A DNA stretch of 16,834 nucleotides, from NCBI GenBank assembly GCA_018826025.1, contig JAHKAK010000013.1:1-16834 (forward strand), given 5' to 3'. Below the pieces are notes generated by a model. That model had not been told where the DNA came from. It was given only the letters and a program-made list of their open reading frames with translations, and did not search any database. Positions within the stretch are counted from its first letter, which is position 1. The number at the start of each line of letters is the position of its first letter. Position numbers and translations under genes: made by a program. This stretch comes from Patescibacteria group bacterium. Lineage in GTDB: Bacteria; Patescibacteriota; Minisyncoccia; Portnoybacterales; GWB1-42-6. Positions 5,861 through 10,585 of this stretch are shown here, piece after piece.

Positions 5861-6373
5861 ATGCAAACAAAACAACAAAAAGAGACAATCGTAAAAGAGT
5901 TAACTGATAAATTAGGCAAAATTAAATCAGTGGTTTTTGCCGACTATACTGGTTTGAGTGTGGCTAAGTTAACCGAGTTGCGCCGGAAATTATCAGCGCA
6001 ATCGGGTGAGCTTAAAATTGCTAAAAAAACTTTAATTGATATTTCATTCAAGCAGAGCGGTATCGCGGGTATTGATACTAAAAATATGAACGGGCAGGTG
6101 GCAGTGGCATTTGGCTATCAGGATGAGGTTGGACCAGCTAAAATCTTAAATGATTTTGCCAAGCGGAATGAGCAGCTAAAAATTTTGGGCGGGATTTTGG
6201 AAAATAAATTTATTGATAAATTAAGCGTTTTGAGCCTCGCTAAACTTCCGTCAAAACAGGAGTTATTGGGTAAATTGGTCGGCACGGTTGCCGCGCCGAT
6301 GAGCGGACTGTTAAATGTTTTGCAGGGGAATTTGCGGGGGTTGGTTAGAGTGTTATCACAAATAAATAGATAA
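5861..6373 (+). CDS. rplJ: 50S ribosomal protein L10
   Basis: A 170-aa L10, the base of the ribosomal stalk that anchors L7/L12 dimers to 23S rRNA. The N-terminal globular domain shows the family pattern KELTDKLGKIKSVVFADYTGLS, VAKLTELRRKL and LKIAKKTLIDISF. The GILENKFI and LAKLPSKQELLGKLVGT segments follow. The C-terminal helix (about 145-170, MSGLLNVLQGNLRGLVRVLSQI) binds the L12 dimers. Length is near the bacterial norm. It sits downstream of an L10 leader and terminator, so its own product probably limits its expression. There is no clear Shine-Dalgarno before the ATG. Confidence 0.96.
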   Translation: MQTKQQKETIVKELTDKLGKIKSVVFADYTGLSVAKLTELRRKLSAQSGELKIAKKTLIDISFKQSGIAGIDTKNMNGQVAVAFGYQDEVGPAKILNDFAKRNEQLKILGGILENKFIDKLSVLSLAKLPSKQELLGKLVGTVAAPMSGLLNVLQGNLRGLVRVLSQINR

Positions 6374-6522
6374 ACTCGGGTATCGGTCGCGAAAAAACGC
6401 AGTTGGCTATGAGTGGTGAATCTTTTTCTATTCCAGCCACTGCTTGGCGCTCGCCGCGCTTCAAGATTAATCAGTATAAATTTGGCGCGGCTGCGCGACA
6501 TTTTTCGCGACGACACCCTCGT
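6374..6522 (+). repeat. Long inverted repeat filling the rplJ-rplL spacer
   Basis: An arm at 6374-6396 (CTCGGGTATCGGTCGCGAAAAA) is an imperfect inverted match of 6501-6522 (TTTTTCGCGACGACACCCTCGT), about 18 of 21 positions with one gap. The enclosed roughly 100 bp holds further GC-rich palindromic patches (GCGCGGCTGCGC). Nothing coding is credible on the plus strand here. Confidence 0.6.
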
Positions 6523-6536
6523 TATCAAAAAATAAT

Positions 6537-6947
6537 ATGTCAGAAGAAAAAAAGATTGTCGGGGTTCCAACCAAATTCAAGGATTTGGTTGAGCAGATTG
6601 AAAAATTGTCTGTTCTGGACTTAGCCGAATTGGTTAAGGTTCTGGAAGAAAAATTTGGCGTTTCGGCGGCCGCGCCAGTAGTGATGCAAGCAGCGGCACC
6701 CGTCTCCGCCGAAGATTCGGCGGGCAAAGAGGAAAAATCCATTTTTAATATTGAGCTGAAAGCCGCGGGCGACCAGAAGATTAATGTGATTAAGGTTGTA
6801 CGCGAAATAACGGGGCTGGGATTAAAAGAGGCCAAAGACATGGTGGACGCCGCGCCGAAAGTTGTTAAAGAGAATGTTAAGAAAGCCGAGGCGGAAGAAA
6901 TCCGCAAAAAATTATCTGAAGCCGGCGCGACGGTTGAATTAAAGTAA
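6537..6947 (+). CDS. rplL: 50S ribosomal protein L7/L12
   Basis: A 136-aa stalk protein that recruits translation GTPases. The N-terminal dimerisation helices (about 12-43) contain [30 protein letters not shown]. An Ala/Pro-rich hinge (45-62) follows. The C-terminal domain is typical: [21 protein letters not shown], the [22 protein letters not shown] signature and [13 protein letters not shown]. It is about 12-15 residues longer than the E. coli protein, through a longer N-terminus and hinge, as is common outside Proteobacteria. It is separated from rplJ by a 163-bp structured spacer rather than the usual short gap. No Shine-Dalgarno is visible before the ATG. Confidence 0.97.
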   Translation: MSEEKKIVGVPTKFKDLVEQIEKLSVLDLAELVKVLEEKFGVSAAAPVVMQAAAPVSAEDSAGKEEKSIFNIELKAAGDQKINVIKVVREITGLGLKEAKDMVDAAPKVVKENVKKAEAEEIRKKLSEAGATVELK

Positions 6948-6980
6948 ATTATAAGAGATATTTTCGGATAGAAGTTAAAT

Positions 6981-7009
6981 AAAAAAAGAGAGGAAGCTCT
7001 CTTTTTTTA
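6981..7009 (+). terminator. Terminator of rplJ-rplL
   Basis: AGAGAG (6987-6992), a GAAG loop and CTCTCT (6997-7002) are flanked by an A-run before and seven T after. The A/T runs on both sides could make it bidirectional. Confidence 0.88.
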
Positions 7010-7063
7010 TTTTTTTATTTGTTGGTTTTACGCACTTTTACGCTATCGCCAGTTAAGTATATT

Positions 7064-7259
7064 AATTTGGTTGATGGTCAATTCTAAAAACTCATCAAAT
7101 AAGAGTTAATCTAAGCTTTTCTTGGGAGATTTCTCGTGTAATTTGTTTATGCACGAGAAATCTGCATTTAAAAATAAAAGGGACGATGTCAAACCACTAG
7201 ATTTTGAGCTTAAATCATATAAAAGAATTTATTTAAAAAGTAAAAAAATCAACCAAATT
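7064..7259. repeat. Nested inverted repeats (possible MITE-like remnant)
   Basis: AATTTGGTTGAT (7064-7075) and ATCAACCAAATT (7248-7259) are perfect 12-bp inverted repeats bounding 196 bp. Inside is a second perfect 12-bp pair, AGATTTCTCGTG (7127-7138) and CACGAGAAATCT (7152-7163), around a 13-nt loop. No gene is seen between 7010 and 7300. The shape could be a small non-autonomous element or a pair of structured RNA hairpins. Confidence 0.55.
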
Positions 7260-7300
7260 TTTAAACCTAATCCGCTATGTAATTTTGTGCAGAAATAAAT

Positions 7301-8044
7301 TTAATTTAAAATTTCGTTTAATATTATTGGCGGGGTGATGATTTTTTTTGGTTTATTAGCGGGTTCAAACAACTCTTCTTCGGGAGCGATTTCTAAAAGC
7401 AGGGCGCCGAGCGTTGGCGGTTTTTTTTCTTCGCGCAAAACTTTTTGAATTTGATCGGCCACCAGCGCTACCTTAGGCTGGGAAAAAACTTGTTTTAAGC
7501 CGGGGAGCGAAAAAAAGTCAAAAATCGCCGGCGTGCCAAAAATTATTTTATCATTGAGCGAAACGTTGCCGGAAATCACGCTTTGGAAAGTTTTGGCGGG
7601 ATGCGCTTTGGTTGACGGCGGGATTAATTTTTTGGTGATATTGACCAATTGTCCAGCGCGACAGAGCCAAGCCTGGGCCGCGCCGGTTTGAGTCAAAAAT
7701 AATTCTTTTTCTTTGTTAAGCGCGGCGCAGATAAAATGCATTTTGCCCAGCCACGCCAGGTTTCCCTGATTAGCGGTTTCGCTTAAAGCCTGGTTGGCTT
7801 TTTTAAGCCCGGCTTCCAACGATTCAATTGGTCCGCGGTGGGGCAAAGAATAATACTCCCTTTTTATCAGCGAGCTAAGCAAATTAATCAAATGCAGTGA
7901 ATCTTCATTGGTGGAAAGTTGGGCGACCATATATAAGCTTCCCAGCGCTTCTTCTTCAATATTGACAGGGTCATACGAAAAAATTTCGCAAATGGTATTT
8001 TTATTGCGCGGCGATTTTATTAAAATTTCTTCGGTTTTGATCAT
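7301..8044 (-). CDS. Degenerate PP2C-like (PPM-fold) protein
   Basis: A 247-aa soluble protein whose middle matches the PPM/PP2C phosphatase strand order. FICAALNKEKELFLTQTGAAQAWLCRAGQLVNITKKL (104-140) aligns with the usual T-x-L-V-A-x-L followed by VGDSRAYLxRxGxLxxLT. NVSLNDKIIFGTPAIFDFFS (160-179) aligns with the PGDxLLLCSDGLTD segment. The metal-binding Asp residues of both motifs are replaced (GAAQ for GDSR, GTPA for CSDG), so catalysis is doubtful. A sensor, scaffold or pseudophosphatase is more likely. The helix at 74-90 (ESLEAGLKKANQALSE) is also PP2C-like. The C-terminus is acidic, then Pro/Ile-rich. The fold assignment is by eye only. It is divergent from the HTH gene and appears leaderless. 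Confidence 0.6.
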   Translation of the reverse strand: MIKTEEILIKSPRNKNTICEIFSYDPVNIEEEALGSLYMVAQLSTNEDSLHLINLLSSLIKREYYSLPHRGPIESLEAGLKKANQALSETANQGNLAWLGKMHFICAALNKEKELFLTQTGAAQAWLCRAGQLVNITKKLIPPSTKAHPAKTFQSVISGNVSLNDKIIFGTPAIFDFFSLPGLKQVFSQPKVALVADQIQKVLREEKKPPTLGALLLEIAPEEELFEPANKPKKIITPPIILNEILN

Positions 8045-8050
8045 AAGGAT

Positions 8051-8059
8051 ATTATATCA
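8051..8059 (-). promoter_or_regulatory. Extended -10 promoter of the PP2C-like gene
   Basis: On the minus strand TGATATAAT (TG-N-TATAAT) ends six bases before the ATG at 8044. The start should fall on or next to the start codon, implying a leaderless transcript. No good -35 is seen. Confidence 0.55.
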
Positions 8060-8143
8060 AAAAAATGTCAAAACAGGTAGGCCAAGAAGCAAACCGCCAA
8101 GGTGGACAAACCAGGTAAAAAATGCTATTCTTTTAATAGACAG

Positions 8144-8149
8144 TATAAT
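8144..8149 (+). promoter_or_regulatory. -10 element of the HTH gene
   Basis: A perfect TATAAT lies two bases before the ATG at 8152 and eight before the ATG at 8158. The expected start near 8156-8158 favours leaderless initiation at 8158, or use of ATG 8182. No convincing -35 is present. Confidence 0.45.
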
Positions 8150-8151
8150 TT

Positions 8152-8784
8152 ATGGGTATGGGGGGAAACCTTTTATTTAATATGCCAGAAAGAATTCTTG
8201 AGCGATTATTTGATTCACCGATTAAGGTAAAATTACTTAAGCTTTTTTTGCGCAATTCCAATAAGCAATTTTTACTGTCGGAAATTATTAGGAAGACGCA
8301 AGAGCGCCGAGGCGCGGTAAAAAAACAAGTTAAGGGATTGGAGGATATAAAATTAATACAAGTTAGGCGCGTGAAGGCAAGTAAAAAGAAAGAAGTTACC
8401 GGCGGCTTATATTATAGCGTGAATCCCAATTTTGATTTTTATCCGGAATTGCAAAGTTTAGTTTTAAAATCCAGCCCGACTTCCAAAGAAAAGATGTTAA
8501 AGCGGCTGATGAAAATTGGCCGGATAAAAATGGCGTTGATCAGCGGTGTGTTTTTGAACAGCGAAAATTATCGCGTTGATTTATTTTTAGTTGGCGATGA
8601 TCTTTCTCAAAAAAAACTGAGAACCTTTTTAGCGGACATGGAAGCGGAGGTGGGCAAGGAAATAGAATATGCGGCCATGGAAACCAAAGAATTTGATTAT
8701 CGTTTTCATATGTTTGACCGGTTTGTCCGCGACGTCTTAGAAAAACCGCATGAGAAATTGCTGAATAGGTTGAAGTTTGTGTGA
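8152..8784 (+). CDS. Winged-helix protein with nucleotidyltransferase-like domain
   Basis: 210 codons from the first ATG. The conserved part begins at residue 11 (MPERILERLF, ATG 8182), so the true start may be 8158 or 8182. Residues about 14-95 form a winged helix: DSPIKVKLLKLFLRNSN, then helices LLSEIIRKTQERRGAVKKQVKGLEDIKLI and a wing ending GGLYYSVN. Residues about 125-200 look like a minimal nucleotidyltransferase domain. ALISGVFLNSENYRVDLFLVGDD resembles the GxF/GS...D-x-D core, with VDLFLVGD carrying the acidic residue. It ends in a helical FDRFVRDVLEKPHE. Such fusions occur in Patescibacteria and archaea as probable transcription regulators. It is divergent from the PP2C-like gene across 107 bp and likely regulates that pair. 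It ends 17 bp before the tRNA array. Confidence 0.7.
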   Translation: MGMGGNLLFNMPERILERLFDSPIKVKLLKLFLRNSNKQFLLSEIIRKTQERRGAVKKQVKGLEDIKLIQVRRVKASKKKEVTGGLYYSVNPNFDFYPELQSLVLKSSPTSKEKMLKRLMKIGRIKMALISGVFLNSENYRVDLFLVGDDLSQKKLRTFLADMEAEVGKEIEYAAMETKEFDYRFHMFDRFVRDVLEKPHEKLLNRLKFV

Positions 8785-8799
8785 TAGCTTATTGCTATC
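8783..8799. repeat. Hairpin between the HTH gene and the tRNA array
   Basis: GATAGC, TTATT, GCTATC at 8783-8799 form a perfect 6-bp stem that overlaps the HTH stop codon. There is no T-tract. It immediately precedes the first tRNA-like 5' half at 8802. Confidence 0.5.
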
Positions 8800-8837
8800 A
8801 TGGGTGGTTAGCTCAGTGGTAGAGCATTGCATTTTCA

Positions 8838-8940
8838 CCCCGTTAAATTTACGGGCAATTAGCTCAGTGGTAGAGCGTTCCGTTCACATCGGAAAGGCCG
8901 CAGGTTCGATACCTGCATTGCCCACAATTATTTAACGGGG
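8838..8940. repeat. Inverted repeat bracketing the first tRNA-Val
   Basis: CCCCGTTAAA (8838-8847) and TTTAACGGGG (8931-8940) are perfect 10-bp inverted repeats with tRNA-Val(CAC) in the loop. They lie within the anticodon loop of the outer tRNA-like sequence. The CCCCGTTA core also occurs at 9316, 11533 and 16041, and inverted at 9154. Confidence 0.85.
8853..8924 (+). tRNA. tRNA-Val(CAC), first copy
   Basis: A complete cloverleaf. Acceptor GGGCAAT pairs with ATTGCCC. The D arm is GCTC-AGTGGTA-GAGC. Anticodon stem TTCCG/CGGAA carries loop TTCACAT with anticodon CAC. The variable region is AGGCC, T arm GCAGG-TTCGATA-CCTGC, and A73. CCA is not encoded. All stems are perfect. It sits inside the anticodon loop of another tRNA-like sequence, bracketed by a 10-bp inverted repeat. 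Confidence 0.9.
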
Positions 8941-9035
8941 CAGGCATTGCAAGGGTCATAGGTTTACCACGTGGCGACTCGCCATTTGGCGAAGAACTTT
9001 ACGTGGTTCAAATCCTATACCACCCACCAAAACCA

Positions 9036-9085
9036 TTTAACAGGGCAAGTCGGAAAGGCCAGAGGTTCGAATCCTCTCGAACCCA
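9036..9085 (+). pseudogene. Orphan tRNA 3' half (first)
   Basis: After TTTAACAGGGCAAGT (9036-9050) comes CGGAA (anticodon 3' stem), AGGCC, T arm AGAGG-TTCGAAT-CCTCT, acceptor CGAACCC and A73 (9085). The stem partner GGGTTCG and a D arm are absent upstream. CGGAAAGGCC is identical to the same segment of the intact tRNA-Val at 8853-8924, but the T and acceptor stems differ. Confidence 0.7.
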
Positions 9086-9092
9086 CCCAAAA

Positions 9093-9142
9093 TTTGGCGG
9101 GGCAAGTCAGAAAGGTTTCTGGTTCGAGTCCAGATGTGCCCA
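9093..9142 (+). pseudogene. Orphan tRNA 3' half (second)
   Basis: After TTTGGCGGGGCAAGT (9093-9107) comes CAGAA, AGGTT, T arm TCTGG-TTCGAGT-CCAGA, acceptor TGTGCCC and A73 (9142). No 5' half with GGGCACA precedes it. It repeats the layout of 9036-9085 at about 57 bp spacing. Confidence 0.7.
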
Positions 9143-9165
9143 CTGCCCAAATCTAACGGGGTGAA

Positions 9166-9185
9166 GTAGAGCATTGCATTCACAC
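9166..9185 (+). pseudogene. tRNA-Val D-loop to anticodon-loop fragment
   Basis: GTAGAGCATTGCATT (9166-9180) is identical to 8819-8833 of the outer tRNA-like gene and is followed by CACAC, so the loop reads TTCACAC (Val CAC). It is preceded by TAACGGGGTGAA instead of an acceptor and D stem. It is followed by the inverted repeat bracketing the second tRNA-Val. Confidence 0.65.
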
Positions 9186-9188
9186 TTG

Positions 9189-9293
9189 CCCCGCACCTTT
9201 TATGGGTGTATAGCTCAGCGGTAGAATGTTCGCTTCACATGCGAAAGGTCGAAGGTTCAAAACCTTCTACACCCACAGCAAAAAGGTGCGGGG
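9189..9293. repeat. Inverted repeat bracketing the second tRNA-Val
   Basis: CCCCGCACCTTTT (9189-9201) and AAAAGGTGCGGGG (9281-9293) are perfect 13-bp inverted repeats around the second tRNA-Val. The sequence differs from the repeat at 8838-8940 beyond CCCCG, but the architecture is the same. Confidence 0.88.
9204..9275 (+). tRNA. tRNA-Val(CAC), second copy
   Basis: Acceptor GGGTGTA pairs with TACACCC, then A73. The anticodon arm is TTCGC-TTCACAT-GCGAA with anticodon CAC, the variable region AGGTC, and the T arm GAAGG-TTCAAAA-CCTTC. The D stem is slightly imperfect (GCTC against GAAT) and T-loop position 60 is A. These are mild signs of decay or divergence. The acceptor, anticodon and T stems differ from the first copy with compensating changes, so this is not a recent duplicate. 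CCA is not encoded. Confidence 0.8.
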
Positions 9294-9378
9294 TTGCACG
9301 CCGGTCGCTGGCTTGCCCCGTTATTGAGCGAAGCCACGCTAAGCGTGGTGAACGAAATTTTAAGTCCAGATGCTCCCA
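9294..9378 (+). pseudogene. Decayed tRNA 3' half with T-loop insertion
   Basis: After the right arm at 9293, TTGCAC could close an anticodon stem with TTGCA of 9172-9178. GCTGG (9307-9311) and CCAGA (9366-9370) could be a T stem with one mismatch, followed by acceptor TGCTCCC and A73 (9378). The T loop would hold a 54-bp insertion that begins CTTGCCCCGTTA (9312-9323) and contains the palindrome CCACGCT-A-AGCGTGG (9334-9348). No GGGAGCA 5' strand is found. Confidence 0.45.
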
Positions 9379-9452
9379 CCGATTTGCTCTTGGGGATAAG
9401 CGGGGGACAAGTGGGTCAGTTTATCAGTTAATCAGTTTGTCGGTTAGCAGTG

Positions 9453-9480
9453 AAAAATGGCTTTAGATAGCCGTTTTTTT
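9453..9480 (+). terminator. Terminator after the tRNA array
   Basis: GGCT (9459-9462) and AGCC (9469-9472), with flanking pairs, are preceded by an A-run and followed by seven T. The stretch 9379-9452 holds only a CAGTTTATCAG-type AT-rich repeat similar to the 5670-5740 linker. Confidence 0.75.
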
Positions 9481-9533
9481 GTTTTTAAACGATAGGGATC
9501 CGATAGGGCAAGAAATAGGGTAGATTAGAGTGG

Positions 9534-9563
9534 TTGACGGGTTTTGTAAAAGTGGAATATAAT
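9534..9563 (+). promoter_or_regulatory. Promoter of the mraZ-rsmH-fts-mur cluster
   Basis: TTGACG (9534-9539), 18-bp spacer, perfect TATAAT (9558-9563). The start is expected near 9570, giving a leader of about 140 nt before mraZ. Confidence 0.7.
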
Positions 9564-9590
9564 GGAAGTGCAGTGGATAATTGTGGATAA
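9551..9590 (+). promoter_or_regulatory. Tandem TGGA repeats, probable MraZ boxes
   Basis: TGGA occurs at 9553, 9563, 9574 and 9584, that is every 10-11 bp, in the spacer, over the -10 and just after it. MraZ is known to bind helically phased TGGG/GTGG-type repeats upstream of its own gene. The last repeat, TGTGGATAA (9582-9590), is also a perfect inverted DnaA box. TAGGG at 9493, 9504 and 9516 forms another phased set upstream. Confidence 0.6.
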
Positions 9591-9636
9591 GGATGTTAAT
9601 AAGTACTCGTTTCTGGGGATAACTTCTCGAGGGGCT

Positions 9637-9690
9637 ATCCTGAATGAGGGGAAGGGTCTTTAAAAAAAGATCCTTCGCTACGCTCAGGAT
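9637..9690. repeat. Imperfect palindrome in the mraZ leader (REP-like)
   Basis: ATCCTGAATGAGGGGAAGGG with TCTT (9637-9660) is an imperfect inverted match of AAGATCCTTCGCTACGCTC with AGGAT (9667-9690). The right arm belongs to the CCTTCG...CTCAGGAT family of dispersed intergenic palindromes. Confidence 0.65.
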
Positions 9691-9709
9691 GACACTCAAA
9701 GATATTTTT

Positions 9710-10141
9710 ATGCTAATCGGTGAATATCAGCACACCATTGACGAAAAAAAACGCTTAGCGATTCCGGCCAAGCTGCGAAAGGAGCTGGGCAAGGGTGCGG
9801 TTCTGACACGTGGTCTTGATAATTATTTGGCGTTGTACCCTTTAAAAGAATGGGAGAAACTGGCGGATAAATTGAACAAATTGCCAACCGGTCAAATTGA
9901 AGCGCGGGGATTGGCGCGAGCTATTTTTTCCGGCGCGGTAGAGGTGGAGTTTGACGGCTTAGGCAGAATTTTAGTGCCGGATTATTTAAAACAATACGCG
10001 ACGATTACCAAAAATGTTGTAATTGCCGGCGTTTTCAATCACTTGGAAATTTGGGATCAACGGCAATGGAATGATTATAAGCAAAAAACAGAAAAGACGG
10101 TGGGCAAGATGGCGACGAAGTTGTCCGAGATAGGTTTCTAA
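9710..10141 (+). CDS. mraZ: Transcriptional regulator MraZ
   Basis: 143 aa. ATG 9710 is chosen because MLIGEYQHTIDEKKRLAIPA is the canonical MraZ N-terminus. An upstream in-frame ATG at 9644 lies inside the palindrome and would add repeat-derived residues. It has two SpoVT/AbrB-like swapped-hairpin repeats. The first is residues 1-50 (DEKKRLAIPAKLRKEL, TRGLDNYLALYP). The second is about 65-125 (ARGLARAIFSGAVEVEFDGLGRILVPDYLKQYA, VVIAGVFNHLEIWDQRQW). MraZ forms a ring-shaped oligomer that binds direct repeats at its own promoter and controls the division cluster. It is the first gene here. No Shine-Dalgarno is evident. Confidence 0.95.
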   Translation: MLIGEYQHTIDEKKRLAIPAKLRKELGKGAVLTRGLDNYLALYPLKEWEKLADKLNKLPTGQIEARGLARAIFSGAVEVEFDGLGRILVPDYLKQYATITKNVVIAGVFNHLEIWDQRQWNDYKQKTEKTVGKMATKLSEIGF

Positions 10142-10585
10142 TTTGATAGAATTTCGGGTGACATATTTGACTGGTATTTGACTATTGAAAGTAATTTAAA
10201 ATGTAAATCTCAAAATGCCGTGCCCGCCGATAACCAAAGCTGATTAGTCGGAATTATACTGTTTTACGCTTTTAAGTATTCTACGATATCCTGCCATTTA
10301 ATCATTATCGGCTTTGGCAGGCGCGGTAAAATTTAGGTATCCCGCCTGCGGCGGGATGAATTAAGAAAATTTTGAATTTTGCATTGTCATTTTTCATTTT
10401 GATTTTTTAATTTTTAATTAAGCGTAGCGTCTGAACCGGAGGCCGCAAACCTATAGCTTTGGCTTATGGCTTGCGGTTCGGAAACTAATTTCTAAAATTT
10501 CTAATGTCAAATTTCTAATGTCAAAAAATGTCCCGCGTAGCGGGACTGGATTAGAAATTAGGATTTAGAAATTAGAAATTGTAGT
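10142..10585. other. 444-bp non-coding spacer with stacked palindromes
   Basis: No credible gene. Visible elements are a CCGATAAC/TTATCGG-type inverted block with CCAAAGC/GCTTTGG (10228-10330), a perfect hairpin ATCCCGCC-TGC-GGCGGGAT (about 10340-10358) and a stem of CCGCAAACCTATA (10443-10455) with TTATGGCTTGCGG (10464-10476). There are also CCCGC-GTA-GCGGG near 10532, and TTTCTAAT/ATTAGAAA repeats at 10490-10525 and 10553-10580. The last repeat recurs at 16293-16325. It splits mraZ from rsmH, which are usually adjacent. Confidence 0.65.

Larger units (their letters stand above)
8802..9029 (+). pseudogene. Interrupted outer tRNA-like gene (Val-like) hosting another tRNA
   Basis: The 5' half (8802-8833) has acceptor strand GGGTGGT, D arm GCTC-AGTGGTA-GAGC, anticodon 5' stem TTGCA and loop TT. 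The matching 3' half resumes about 8944: TGCAA (8948-8952), variable GGGTC, T-stem ATAGG (8958-8962), later TTCAAAT (9007-9013), CCTAT, acceptor ACCACCC (9019-9025), A73 and encoded CCA (9027-9029). All stems match, so the halves belong together. Two insertions break it. About 110 bp in the anticodon loop contains an intact tRNA-Val. A further 44 bp (8963-9006), with its own CCACGT/ACGTGG hairpin, sits in the T loop. The anticodon cannot be fixed; CAC or TTC are possible readings. It is either a pseudogene or a tRNA with unusual introns. Confidence 0.65.

Noticed and set aside
6118..6907. Minus-strand open frames opposite rplJ and rplL
   Set aside because: They are antisense shadows of two certain ribosomal protein genes.
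8802..9029. Group I or II intron in the outer tRNA
   Set aside because: The insertions are about 110 and 44 bp, too short for a catalytic core, and the larger one is mostly a tRNA gene.
9036..9142. CRISPR-like short array
   Set aside because: Only two or three units, the variable parts fold as tRNA T arms and acceptor strands, and no cas genes are present.
8971..9466. Open frames of 61 and 86 codons on the plus strand
   Set aside because: They run through tRNA-like sequences and inverted repeats; the composition is that of translated tRNA, with no start signals.
9644..9709. Longer start for MraZ at ATG 9644
   Set aside because: The extra residues come from a palindromic repeat, and the family begins at MLIGEYQ.
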